Assembly (NCBI GenBank): GCA_018333075.1
Contig: BORH01000003.1
Location: forward strand, 372,001 to 436,000
DNA: 64,000 nt
Direction of reading: 5' to 3'
Source of the DNA: Heyndrickxia sporothermodurans
GTDB lineage: Bacteria; Bacillota; Bacilli; Bacillales; Bacillaceae_C
The first letter of the stretch is position 1; every line of letters starts with the position of its first letter. The notes below the pieces were generated by a model. It was not told where the DNA came from, ran no database searches, and saw nothing but the letters and a program-made list of their open reading frames with translations. The translations under genes were made by a program, and so were the position numbers. This document shows positions 8,310 to 16,037 of the stretch, piece after piece.

Positions 8310-8408
8310 CTAGCAAAATATTTTGAATACTATTCCAGCAAATCCTAAGTACCCAATAAGTTCGCAATTGTTTTCAATCGACCGATATTTCTCTAAATTG
8401 ATAAGCAT
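8310..8408 (-). CDS. Unrecognised 32-residue small protein at the end of the pha operon
   Basis: Too short for routine gene calling, but well supported by signals. A perfect AAAGGAGG ribosome binding site lies seven bases before ATG at 8408. The frame ends in TAG at 8310, and a Rho-independent terminator follows within ten bases. It starts 37 bases after the phaC stop on the same strand. The peptide begins MLINLEKYRSIENNC and ends with a hydrophobic, glycine-containing segment (LIGYLGFAGIVFKIFC) that could be a short membrane- or granule-associating helix. Two cysteines are present. I do not recognise a family. Association with PHA granules or the synthase is an inference from position. Confidence 0.6.
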   Translation of the reverse strand: MLINLEKYRSIENNCELIGYLGFAGIVFKIFC

Positions 8409-8445
8409 TTTTGAACCTCCTTTTGTTGGTATAAATAAATACTGT

Positions 8446-9510
8446 TTAAATTGGGTTTGAGCGAGCAGGTAACCATTCAGTTAAATAGGAAGGGAGTTGA
8501 CCATTATTGGGTATATTGGCATGACCTCCAGTGAGAAGATGGAATGTACGGTCCTTACTCGAAACTAAGTCCATAATAGGAGTAATCTGTTCTATTGGTA
8601 CTAACTTGTCATAGGATGAACCAATGACTAACATATTGGCATTGATATTTTTTAAATGTGCGTGTTTTTCATTTACCTCAAGCCCGCCATTTATGAGTTT
8701 ATTCTCTTTTACTAAATCATTAGCAAGTTGATTAAGTGCAGCTCCAGATATAGGGATATGGCTTTTTGTCCATAAATTCAATCTGCTCCACTTAATATTG
8801 TACTGTTCATCATAAGCTCGATTTATTAGTGATAAGTATGGAGAGTAATATACAGGTGTTGTTATTAATCGAATGCCTCCTTGGACAAGTGATGGGGGAA
8901 TTAGTCCGACGGAATCCAGAATTGGCGCAACATCTACTTCATCTTTTACAAAAGTATCTACCCACTGATCAAATGGTGGGAAGTATTGAAAATTGATTGG
9001 AGTTAAGGAGAGAATTAAATTTTTGATAGGCTCTTCAGCGATACTAGTGTAGATTGCTGCCAAAGTTCCTCCTAAACAAAAACCCATAATTGTCATTTCA
9101 TCTGCCTTAGAATGTGCCAATGCACGCTGAACACCTTTTTGAATATATTTTGTAATATAATCGTTTAGTGATAAATCCTTATCTTCAAATCCTGGACAAC
9201 CGAAGTCTAGTAGATATACCTCATACCCATTATCCATAAATGCCTGAATTAAGCTACTTCCGGGCGCAAGATCCAAAATAAAGGGCTGATTAATGATCGA
9301 GTATACAAGGAAAATGGGAACAGAGTATTTTTTGTTTTCAGGTCGATAGTGCCATAAAGTGGCTTTATTTAATTTCCATATTTCCTTTCTCGGAACTCCT
9401 TCATATGAATCTGGAGAAACTAGTGTTTTGTAAGCGCCTGACCATCTATTTATCTTATTTTGGGGCTGCTTTTTTAATTCTTTTAAGAAATTAATCATTT
9501 CCTCCCCCAC
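8446..9510 (-). CDS. phaC: Class IV polyhydroxyalkanoate synthase, catalytic subunit
   Basis: Polymerises (R)-3-hydroxyacyl-CoA into PHA granules and needs PhaR as partner. It is an alpha/beta-hydrolase-fold protein of about 350 residues. The lipase-like box GFCLGG near residue 148 supplies the catalytic Cys. The Asp is expected in VIGSSYDKLVP near 302 and the His in TGGHANIP near 330. The length fits class III/IV synthases. The start is either GTG 9510 or ATG 9498; both overlap the phaR end. Gene order phaB-phaR-phaC differs slightly from phaR-B-C of B. megaterium. The small ORF at 8310-8408 follows in the same transcript. Confidence 0.92.
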   Translation of the reverse strand: MGEEMINFLKELKKQPQNKINRWSGAYKTLVSPDSYEGVPRKEIWKLNKATLWHYRPENKKYSVPIFLVYSIINQPFILDLAPGSSLIQAFMDNGYEVYLLDFGCPGFEDKDLSLNDYITKYIQKGVQRALAHSKADEMTIMGFCLGGTLAAIYTSIAEEPIKNLILSLTPINFQYFPPFDQWVDTFVKDEVDVAPILDSVGLIPPSLVQGGIRLITTPVYYSPYLSLINRAYDEQYNIKWSRLNLWTKSHIPISGAALNQLANDLVKENKLINGGLEVNEKHAHLKNINANMLVIGSSYDKLVPIEQITPIMDLVSSKDRTFHLLTGGHANIPNNGQLPSYLTEWLPARSNPI

Positions 9511-9832
9511 CCTTTGATTGTTTGAGATCTTGCAATGAGGTTAATAGGGTATTTACTTTTTCATCAATTAAATCAATTTTTTCTTCCATTTGAATATTAA
9601 TTTTAGTAGCATTTGCAACATCCTTTTTAGTAGGGAAATTTAAAGGGATGGAGAGTGCTTCTACCGTATTTTGCATTCTTTTAATTACTGCAGCAGCTGC
9701 CTTACTTTGGGAGCCGAATTGCCTTAAAAATTGACCTTGATTTAGCTGTGCTTGGATTGAACTATTTATTTTATATTCAAGCTTATAGCCATATATTTTA
9801 ACCAGTTTATAGACATCAATAGAATGAGACAT
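9491..9832 (-). CDS. phaR: PhaR-like PHA synthase subunit (short form)
   Basis: A 113-residue cytosolic protein directly before phaC, overlapping it by 20 bases. The central part is helical (FLRQFGSQSKAAAAVIKRM), and a C-terminal coiled-coil-like stretch (KIDLIDEKVNTLLTSLQDL) resembles the C-terminal coil of Bacillus PhaR, followed by a GGGG tail. Class IV synthases require PhaR for activity, and its place next to phaC supports the call. It is shorter than the roughly 200-residue PhaR of B. megaterium, so part of the usual protein is missing or it is a compact relative. The alternative is a phasin-like granule protein. Confidence 0.65.
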   Translation of the reverse strand: MSHSIDVYKLVKIYGYKLEYKINSSIQAQLNQGQFLRQFGSQSKAAAAVIKRMQNTVEALSIPLNFPTKKDVANATKINIQMEEKIDLIDEKVNTLLTSLQDLKQSKGGGGND

Positions 9833-9865
9833 GAATGGAACTCCTTTCTTTAATTTATTCTCTTC

Positions 9866-10639
9866 TTATAGGTTTGCTGTTAATCCACCATCTACGACTA
9901 AGCATTGTCCAGTCAAATAATCTGATGCTTTAGAAGAGAGGAATAGGGCTGTGCCTTTTAAGTCTGAGTCATTGCCGAAGCGTCTGGCAGGAATTTTACT
10001 TAATATAACATTGTTTGCTTTATCTAGTACTTTTGTTATTTTAGTAGGGAAAAAACCTGGTGCAATTGCATTAACTTGAATATTATATTCAGCAAATTTG
10101 ACAGCTAAGTCCTTTGTTAAAGCAATAACTGCACCTTTACTAGTGTTATAGACAATCGAATCAAGAAATGCGGGATTTGTACCGTAAAGTCCAGTTACTG
10201 ATGAGATATTTATTATTTTTCCACTGCCTTGATTTTTCATTACCTTTGCTACGGCTTGAGAAAAAAAGAACATAGCTTTAAGGTTAACATTCATGACTTT
10301 GTCCCATTTGTCTGGTGGTAAGTCCAGTACTGGAGCAATCCAGGATGTTCCACTATTATTAATAAGGATATCAATACTACCAAATTTATTTAATGTTTGT
10401 TCCACTACGTTATTAATATCATCTTCACTTGTAACATCACACTGAATGGCTAATGAAGGATATCCTTGTTCGTTTAGATAATCACTCATCTCCTGGCAAT
10501 TCTTAATATTACGAGAGCAAATGACTATATTCGCACCTGCTTCAGCTAAAGCATGTGCCATTTGTGCACCAAGTCCACTTCCTCCACCAGTAATAATGGC
10601 TGTTTTATTTGTAAGATCGAATAATTGTGTTATATTCAT
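9866..10639 (-). CDS. phaB: Short-chain dehydrogenase, probable acetoacetyl-CoA reductase (PhaB role)
   Basis: A classical SDR of 257 residues with nucleotide-binding loop TGGGSGLGAQMA near residue 18, NNSG near 92 (usually NNAG), catalytic Ser in ISSVTGL near 147 and YNTSKGA near 164. The C-terminus carries LTGQCLVVDGG. In the first position of the pha operon it would reduce acetoacetyl-CoA to (R)-3-hydroxybutyryl-CoA with NADPH, supplying monomer to PhaC. The substrate is inferred from position; by sequence alone a 3-oxoacyl reductase or gluconate-5-dehydrogenase-like SDR is possible. The phaR start is 33 bases downstream. Confidence 0.78.
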   Translation of the reverse strand: MNITQLFDLTNKTAIITGGGSGLGAQMAHALAEAGANIVICSRNIKNCQEMSDYLNEQGYPSLAIQCDVTSEDDINNVVEQTLNKFGSIDILINNSGTSWIAPVLDLPPDKWDKVMNVNLKAMFFFSQAVAKVMKNQGSGKIINISSVTGLYGTNPAFLDSIVYNTSKGAVIALTKDLAVKFAEYNIQVNAIAPGFFPTKITKVLDKANNVILSKIPARRFGNDSDLKGTALFLSSKASDYLTGQCLVVDGGLTANL

Positions 10640-10726
10640 CTACGCCACCCTTTCTACATAAAATTGATCAACTTATACAATGGATTCTATTTATTATAGA
10701 TATTGAATAGGAGAAAGGTGTAAAAA

Positions 10727-10783
10727 ATGATATTTTCGCCGCTGCCTTATTTTTTTTATATAGAGAAATGTGATTATAAATAA
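10727..10783 (+). CDS. Possible 18-residue peptide ORF (tentative)
   Basis: ATG at 10727 follows an AGGAGAAAGGTG sequence and encodes 18 codons rich in aromatic residues (MIFSPLPYFFYIEK). It ends just before a strong terminator at 10788-10834. The arrangement of ribosome binding site, tiny frame and terminator could be a leader peptide or microprotein divergent from phaB, or chance. No family is recognised. Confidence 0.25.
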   Translation: MIFSPLPYFFYIEKCDYK

Positions 10784-10787
10784 AATA

Positions 10788-10834
10788 AAAAAGGAAGATC
10801 CCCCCTTATGAATTTTAGGGGGACCATCCTTTTT
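10788..10834. terminator. Bidirectional terminator
   Basis: AAAAAGGAAGATCCCCCC pairs imperfectly with GGGGGACCATCCTTTTT around a short AT-rich loop. The A- and T-runs at each end allow use on both strands. On the minus strand it follows the small basic protein gene at 10896-11081. Confidence 0.85.
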
Positions 10835-10895
10835 ATAATCAATATATTATAGGTATTTTAATGATCTTTAACAATAAAGCAATATCTGTTATCTT

Positions 10896-11081
10896 TTATA
10901 CTCCTGTTCTTCTTCTTTGATTATTTGTTTTTTTTGTCTGTTGGCTCTTCATTTTTTTCGTCGTTGGGAGAGTATTGGTATCCGTTTTATTCGTTGAAGC
11001 TTGATTTTTTTTGTTTTTTAATTGCTGCTTCATTGCCTCTTGCAGGCTAATTTTCTTTTTTTCTGATTGTTGATTTTCCAA
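10896..11081 (-). CDS. Small basic hydrophilic protein of unknown function
   Basis: Sixty-one residues, about one quarter Lys/Arg and rich in Gln, Asn and Thr. It has no membrane segment or cysteines and ends in NNQRRRTGV. It starts at TTG 11081 with an AAGGAGGGG site ten bases upstream and is followed by a terminator, so it looks like a genuine monocistronic gene. The N-terminus (KKISLQEAMKQQLKNKK) could form an amphipathic helix and the rest is probably disordered. The composition suits nucleic-acid or ribosome binding, but no function can be assigned. Confidence 0.6.
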   Translation of the reverse strand: MENQQSEKKKISLQEAMKQQLKNKKNQASTNKTDTNTLPTTKKMKSQQTKKTNNQRRRTGV

Positions 11082-11177
11082 AATTCTTTCCCCTCCTTAT
11101 AAGTAATGTAATAAGTATAATCTATTATTTCATAATTATGTGTGGGAAGACGCATTTCAATGAATAATTGAAATTTT

Positions 11178-12698
11178 TTATTCGCTTTTGTTTAAAAATG
11201 GAAAATTGATGTGGAATGTGGTGCCTTTAAAAGGAGCACTTTCTACATTAATTTTTCCTTTATGCTTTTCTATTATTTTATAGCTTACCATTAATCCAAG
11301 TCCATTTCCTGTATCTTTTGTCGTATAGAATGGTTCACCAAGCTTTTCTATTTGTTCAAGCGTCATTCCAATTCCATTATCCTTTATAGAAATAACTACT
11401 TGATTATCTTTCGTAATAATAGAAATTTCAATATCCCCGCCATTTGGTAAAGCTTCAATGGAGTTTTTTATCATATTCAAAAAAACTTGTGTTAATTGAT
11501 TTTTTTCTCCATAAATAAAAATATCATTCTGAGAAATGTTTAAAGATATATCTATATTTTTTAAAAAAGCTTCTGGGCTAAGAAGATTATGTACTTTTTT
11601 TATTATTTCAATGATATTGCATTCGCAAAAATAGGAAGCGTGTGGCTTTGCAAATACCATAAATTCGCTAATAATAAAGTTAATTCGATCAATCTCATCT
11701 AAAATTGTCTTTGAGTATAAATATTTATTTTCTTCTGAAAAATGGTCGAGTATTTGAATAAAGCCTCGAATGGTTGTAAGGGGGTTGCGAATTTCGTGAG
11801 CGATCCCAGCTGCTAATTCCCCTACCATTGCTAATTTTTCTGTTTTGTAAAGCATGTCTTGGGCTTCTTTTTGTTCAGTTATATCATGTTGAATAGAGAT
11901 ATGCTGATAGGTTTCTCCATTATTATTAAGAAAAGGGACAATGGTTGTATCCACCCAAAAATAACTTCCGTCCTTTGCCTTGTTTCGTATTTCGCCTTTC
12001 CAAACTCTTCCTTCTCTAATGGCAATTAATATATCATCCAGAAAAGCTTTATCATGAAATCCAGAGTTCAAGAGATCACGATGGTTTTTACCAATTAATT
12101 CAGGAAGTGGATATTTAGTTATTTGACAGAATTTATCATTAGCATAGGTGATATTGTCATTTTTATCAGTAATAGCAAGGATGGTAGCTTCATTTAAAGC
12201 TTTTTTTAAATCTTTCAGTTCTTGTAATGTAATTCTTTTTTCAAGTGTGTCTTGATTGAAATTGTTCAGATCATTTTCCAGTAATTTTTGAGAATGGGTG
12301 GTGAAGAAGGTAGATGCATAATAAATGAGTGCATCTACCTTTTTAATCATTCCAATTAAATGATTAGAAGGGATTGGATGATGGATAATGTCTTCCTCAA
12401 TACAATCGATTATTGCTTTCTTATATAAGTGTCCTAGAAAAAAGGATGAATGGACTTGTCCTCCGGAATGTGTAATTATTTGAATGATTTTTTCAGCCCA
12501 TTGAGCGACTATTTTTTGTGCTGCTTCTTCATCTTTACTTAAAGCCTCACCAATACAGTGAAAAAAACTCGAGTGAATCTCTGTATTGCGAGAAAATACT
12601 GTAGGAATCTGTTTTTCATCTATTTTCTTTGATAACAAACTACCTAACTCTTTAATGTTTCGACTAATTCGTGTGAAATCATTATTATTATTATTCAT
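11178..12698 (-). CDS. Orphan PAS-domain sensor histidine kinase, soluble (Kin-like)
   Basis: A 506-residue kinase with no membrane helix. Residues 1-165 form an uncharacterised helical N-terminal region. A PAS domain with PAC segment follows at about 170-285 (ITKYPLPELIGKNHRDLLNS, then YQHISIQHDITEQKE). A HisKA domain carries the H-box AAGIAHEIRNPLTTIRGF near 300, and the HATPase has NMIKNSIEALP, DNGIGM and GNGLGLMVSYKII. HEIRNPLT-type boxes with PAS input are shared with the sporulation kinases KinA-E feeding Spo0F. No response regulator gene is adjacent, which fits a phosphorelay input. That role is inferred. Confidence 0.85.
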   Translation of the reverse strand: MNNNNNDFTRISRNIKELGSLLSKKIDEKQIPTVFSRNTEIHSSFFHCIGEALSKDEEAAQKIVAQWAEKIIQIITHSGGQVHSSFFLGHLYKKAIIDCIEEDIIHHPIPSNHLIGMIKKVDALIYYASTFFTTHSQKLLENDLNNFNQDTLEKRITLQELKDLKKALNEATILAITDKNDNITYANDKFCQITKYPLPELIGKNHRDLLNSGFHDKAFLDDILIAIREGRVWKGEIRNKAKDGSYFWVDTTIVPFLNNNGETYQHISIQHDITEQKEAQDMLYKTEKLAMVGELAAGIAHEIRNPLTTIRGFIQILDHFSEENKYLYSKTILDEIDRINFIISEFMVFAKPHASYFCECNIIEIIKKVHNLLSPEAFLKNIDISLNISQNDIFIYGEKNQLTQVFLNMIKNSIEALPNGGDIEISIITKDNQVVISIKDNGIGMTLEQIEKLGEPFYTTKDTGNGLGLMVSYKIIEKHKGKINVESAPFKGTTFHINFPFLNKSE

Positions 12699-12857
12699 TT
12701 TCTCAACTACTTTCGCTTAAATAGTTTGTTAGTACTATTATTTTTTGACAAAAAGTAGGGAAAATCCTTTTTCTAATTTGAAAAAAGTAAATAAAAAATA
12801 AAGAAATTCCAAATAATAATAATATGTATAGATAACTAGAGTAAAGGTGGTCATTTA

Positions 12858-13616
12858 ATGAAAAAGTTGCTTTTTTTGCTTATTTTTCTTTTATTAGTTA
12901 TATCTCCTTCTCAAGCCTTGGCAGAAATAAAGGTCCCCATACTTATTTATCATTCCATTGATGAGTTTCATGGGCATGGCTCGAAGGAACTTTATGTGAC
13001 ACCGGAAAACTTTGAAAAGCAAATGACATATTTAAAAAACAAGGGATATACATTATTAACATTTGAGCGATGGAAAGATATTAGTAGAGTAAAAAAACCG
13101 ATATTCATCACCTTTGACGACGGTTATAAAAATAATTTAAATGCTTTCGCCATCTTTAAAAGATTGAAGAGCGAACAGTTTCAGCCAACAGGAACGCTAT
13201 TTGTAATATCTGATTTTGTTGGTAGATCGAATCGCTTATCGAAGAAGGAATTAAAACAGATGGCGGATACAGGCTTTTTTTCAGTACAATCTCATACTGC
13301 TACACACCCTGATTTAACTAAAACAAATAATATTGAGTACGAATTAAAGACATCTAAAGAAAAAATTGAAAAGATGACGGGAAAACCTGTGATTGCTCTT
13401 GCATATCCTTATGGAAGCTTTAACAAAAAAGTTGTAGAAGTTACGAAAAAATACTATCAATTTGGTTTAACAACTATACCTGAAGTCTATGTAAAAAAAG
13501 GGGAGGAAAATCAAAATTATTTACTCCCGCGAATATACGTTAAGTACTCAACTACGATAGAGGAATTTATAAAATCTTTAGGTACAGGAATTATTTTGAG
13601 TAAATGCTCAAAATAG
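12858..13616 (+). CDS. Secreted polysaccharide deacetylase (NodB homology domain)
   Basis: A 252-residue extracytoplasmic deacetylase. An N-terminal signal peptide (KKLLFLLIFLLLVISPSQA) ends at an ALA-E-type cleavage site near residue 22. The NodB domain has metal/catalytic motifs in order: FITFDDGY near residue 89, SHTATHPDL near 151 (H-x3-H zinc ligands) and AYPYGSFN near 186. Family members remove N-acetyl groups from chitin-like polymers, peptidoglycan or poly-N-acetylglucosamine. The closest style is the YxkH/PgaB-like branch, so the substrate is uncertain. AAAGGTGG precedes the start. A gene relic lies directly downstream. Confidence 0.87.
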   Translation: MKKLLFLLIFLLLVISPSQALAEIKVPILIYHSIDEFHGHGSKELYVTPENFEKQMTYLKNKGYTLLTFERWKDISRVKKPIFITFDDGYKNNLNAFAIFKRLKSEQFQPTGTLFVISDFVGRSNRLSKKELKQMADTGFFSVQSHTATHPDLTKTNNIEYELKTSKEKIEKMTGKPVIALAYPYGSFNKKVVEVTKKYYQFGLTTIPEVYVKKGEENQNYLLPRIYVKYSTTIEEFIKSLGTGIILSKCSK

Positions 13617-13661
13617 TAAAGTTCATTGCTAATTTATTTAAAGTGCTCGATACATAGGATA

Positions 13662-13828
13662 GATGGATTCAAGGTAATATATTTGTTCTACATTTTTGGA
13701 TTAAATGGGTTTGTGGGATTTTCCGGAACAAGGCATGGTCGAAAGTATTCGGTGTTCCACCATATAGTGGTTTTATGTATGCAAGTGTTGCAACATGGAG
13801 AAGATTGGATTTACAGCTAAATAATTAG
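13662..13828 (+). pseudogene. Relic of a DUF817-type membrane protein gene
   Basis: Three reading frames carry successive pieces that look like a single conserved segment. FKV at 13668-13676 and FYIFGLNG sit in one frame and MGLWDFPEQ (13705-13731) in a second. KAWSKVFGVPPYSGFMYASV followed by ATWRRLDLQL (13730-13819) is in a third and ends at TAG 13826. From memory, DUF817 proteins carry FKV-x-MGSWxYPE...GVPLYSGFMYASVxSYIxQAWRR, so at least two frameshifts and a small internal deletion have occurred. Nothing else of the gene survives here. Confidence 0.55.
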
Positions 13829-13929
13829 CCAAGACAAGGGATAGTTTGGCATCTTTTTGTTCTTATTATTCTGATTTTCTCGACTTGAATAAATCATTGT
13901 TTGAGCCTTTCTATTTGGTGATTAACAAC

Positions 13930-13972
13930 AAGATATTCCTATTGAATATCATTTATTCAATAGGAATATCTT
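13930..13972 (-). terminator. Perfect 18-bp inverted repeat over the stop of the GerPC-like gene
   Basis: The arms 13930-13947 and 13955-13972 are exact complements (AAGATATTCCTATTGAAT / ATTCAATAGGAATATCTT) with a seven-base loop. The right arm encodes the last residues of the coiled-coil protein. On the minus strand it is followed only by TTGTTGTTAATC, a weak U-tract, so it may be a terminator or an mRNA-stabilising 3' hairpin. Confidence 0.7.
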
Positions 13973-14774
13973 CAAAGTTATCATCATGTTCTTTTGGAGT
14001 TGATTCTTTATCAGAGACTATGTTCTCGTCATCATCAGTATATTCCTGATCTGCTGGCTGCTCACTTTGCTCTTTTAAGGTAGCAAAATCCTCCCTTAAA
14101 TCCTCTACAAAATCTGCTGGAATCACACCCTTTCCGTAAGTTGCTCCGATATTTAGTTGTCCGCTTATTTCTTTTACTCCTAGTTGTCCAAAATTGTTTG
14201 TCTGTTCGTATTTATCAAGTAAAATTTTTTCAACATTAATTTCTTGTATAACGATAGGCTGTTGTTCATTTTTTGTTTGAGACATAGCTTCAGAAAGTGT
14301 TTTCTCTAGATTCATGATATTTTTTTCGTTTTCTTCTGTCTGTTGTTTGATTATTAAATATTCTTTCTCTATTAAATTAAAACGATTTTCTAGTGATTCA
14401 ATCATTTGTTTAAGTGAAGATATTTCGTTATCGATTATTTGTTTAAGTAAGGAGATTTCCTTATCAATCATTTGTTTGAGTTTGGATATTTCTGGAGAAA
14501 AGTATTTATTTAATTTAAAAATAATCTTATTTTCTAGCTCTTGGTCACTAAATACTTTGTTTTGACTTCTTTGATTAGTAGGTTGAGAAATAGCTTTTTT
14601 ATTATAATGGAGGATCTCCTTCTGAAGATCCGATTCTATTTTTAAAAATCTTTTTAAATGTACTTCTATAGTTGTTATTTTCTTAATTTGCTCTTCAAGA
14701 GCATCAATTTTTTGTTTCAGTATATGTATATTATTATTTTTCTCACTATTATTGAATAATCCTTTTATAGACAT
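13953..14774 (-). CDS. Coiled-coil protein with GerPC-like C-terminal segment
   Basis: About 273 residues. Residues about 20-170 are strongly coiled-coil, with an internal near-repeat (ISKLKQMIDKE, ISLLKQIIDNE, ISSLKQMIESL). The segment VEKILLDKYEQTNNFGQLGV...LSGQLNIG-type (here EISGQLNIGATYGKG, about residues 180-215) resembles the beta-rich part of GerPC, a spore protein affecting germinant passage through the coat. The C-terminus is acidic (DDDENIVSD...EDIPIE). ATG 14774, behind GTGGGG, is preferred over GTG 14789. Neighbours are an Hsp20-type protein and a GerPF-like protein, supporting a spore coat or germination role. The function is inferred. Confidence 0.6.
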   Translation of the reverse strand: MSIKGLFNNSEKNNNIHILKQKIDALEEQIKKITTIEVHLKRFLKIESDLQKEILHYNKKAISQPTNQRSQNKVFSDQELENKIIFKLNKYFSPEISKLKQMIDKEISLLKQIIDNEISSLKQMIESLENRFNLIEKEYLIIKQQTEENEKNIMNLEKTLSEAMSQTKNEQQPIVIQEINVEKILLDKYEQTNNFGQLGVKEISGQLNIGATYGKGVIPADFVEDLREDFATLKEQSEQPADQEYTDDDENIVSDKESTPKEHDDNFEDIPIE

Positions 14775-14877
14775 ATTTTTACCCCACACTTTTTTTGTTT
14801 AATGGTGTTATTGTTCATATAAACATTTATTATTAATTATCATGTTTCGTTGAAGATTATGTAGGTACATAAATGAT

Positions 14878-15342
14878 CTATGTGATTGGAATGTTCTCAT
14901 CAGGTGTATATTTCCTCATATAAGTAACAATAAGAAGACCGCTTTCAAATCTTGCATGAATCTCTTTGCTTGTTGTTGGCTCTGGCAGCTCAATCTGTCT
15001 CTCAAAAGCACCGTATTTTCGCTCGTTTCGAATGACGACAGGATTCAAAATCGGTAGTTTACTTGTTCCTCTGACAGCTAAAATATTCCCTGATAGGGAG
15101 AGGGAAATATCCTCTTTTCTAAATCCTGGTAACTCAATGATGACGATGATTTGTGTATCTGTAAGATATATATCTATTAAAGGAAAGGTATTTGTTGTGC
15201 TGGCATGTTGTGTGGGAGGGGAGTTTTCTTGCCTATTTATGGTTGAATCCTTCGATACTTGATCAAATATCATATCCCAAAAGTTCCCGTTTTGGTATTT
15301 CTGCGATATTTCCATCCATTGCTTTAATTTGTCTATATCCAC
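14878..15342 (-). CDS. Hsp20/alpha-crystallin-type protein, possible spore coat protein (CotP-like)
   Basis: A 154-residue small heat shock protein. The alpha-crystallin domain occupies about residues 50-145, with the conserved block IIVIIELPGFRKEDISLSL, then GNILAVRG and FERQIELPEP. FESGLLIVTYMRK corresponds to the usual (F/L)xxGLLxIxxPK end, here with the Pro replaced. The N-terminus (MDIDKLKQWMEISQKYQNG-NFWDMIF) is of the type seen in Bacillus coat-associated Hsp20 proteins. Together with the GerPC-like gene downstream and GerPF-like gene divergent from it, a sporulation-specific role is likely but not proven. Confidence 0.75.
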   Translation of the reverse strand: MDIDKLKQWMEISQKYQNGNFWDMIFDQVSKDSTINRQENSPPTQHASTTNTFPLIDIYLTDTQIIVIIELPGFRKEDISLSLSGNILAVRGTSKLPILNPVVIRNERKYGAFERQIELPEPTTSKEIHARFESGLLIVTYMRKYTPDENIPIT

Positions 15343-15581
15343 TTGAATACCTCCTTACTATTATTGAACAGGAACTTAAAAATTTGCTGAGATTCTTTAA
15401 TGTCCGTTTATATATCATATTAATTTTTTATTTTCTTCATGCCCCTTAATTGCTAAGTAATTAGGGGGGTGGAGAGAATAGTAGCATATACTCGGGTTAA
15501 CACATTATGTTAAATAACAATCAAACGATCTTCATAAATAGACAGCAGGGGTAATATATTTTGTAAAAAGGAGGTTTAACC

Positions 15582-15830
15582 ATGAAGGGTGCTTCTATAA
15601 ATATTAATATATTTTTACTGAAAATTAATTCTTTCGAGAATGCATCTGCTGTAAATGTCGGACAAAATTTATTAGCAGATTGGAATAACTCTGATAAAAA
15701 AACACAGGGATTTGGCCAAAGCTCAGGTGATGATGGAACCTTTATTAGCCCACAAAGCTTTGTCGATGATAGGGATCAAATAGACTCACCATCTTCGTAT
15801 AATTCACCCCCCTCTCTTAGGAATAATTAG
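15582..15830 (+). CDS. GerPA/GerPF-like small spore protein
   Basis: Eighty-two residues starting at ATG 15582 behind a perfect AAGGAGG site. The order INSFENASAVNVGQNLLADW, then GFGQSSGDDGTFISP and a C-terminus with DDRDQIDSPS follows the pattern of GerPA/GerPF-family proteins. Those have a short beta-rich start with NxGD, a Gly-Ser centre and a conserved C-terminal Asp-containing tail. Such proteins sit in the coat and help germinants reach the inner membrane. It is divergent from the Hsp20 gene and has its own terminator. The family assignment is moderately confident. Confidence 0.6.
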   Translation: MKGASININIFLLKINSFENASAVNVGQNLLADWNNSDKKTQGFGQSSGDDGTFISPQSFVDDRDQIDSPSSYNSPPSLRNN

Positions 15831-15870
15831 TATGAATGCTTATAACAATTTCTTAACTATAATAAGAAAA

Positions 15871-15899
15871 GACGTCTTTTAAAAAAAGGGCGTTTTTTT
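15871..15899 (+). terminator. Terminator after the GerPF-like gene
   Basis: ACGTCTTTT pairs with AAAGGGCGT (two G-U pairs), followed by a run of seven T. It is about 40 bases beyond the stop codon. Confidence 0.75.
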
Positions 15900-16037
15900 A
15901 TGTTATTGAAAAAAGGATTTGTAATATATGGAATCGAATTTTTTAGTGAATAGGAGGGAGGAGAGTTATAGAATATTTAGAAACTAAATTAGTCCTTTTA
16001 ACTAATTATGAGAGCAAGTACGATGGAGGCATGTTAT

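Noticed and set aside
13626-13820. Plus-strand 64-codon frame after the deacetylase
   Set aside because: Not a gene in its own frame; the region is better explained as a frameshifted DUF817 relic.
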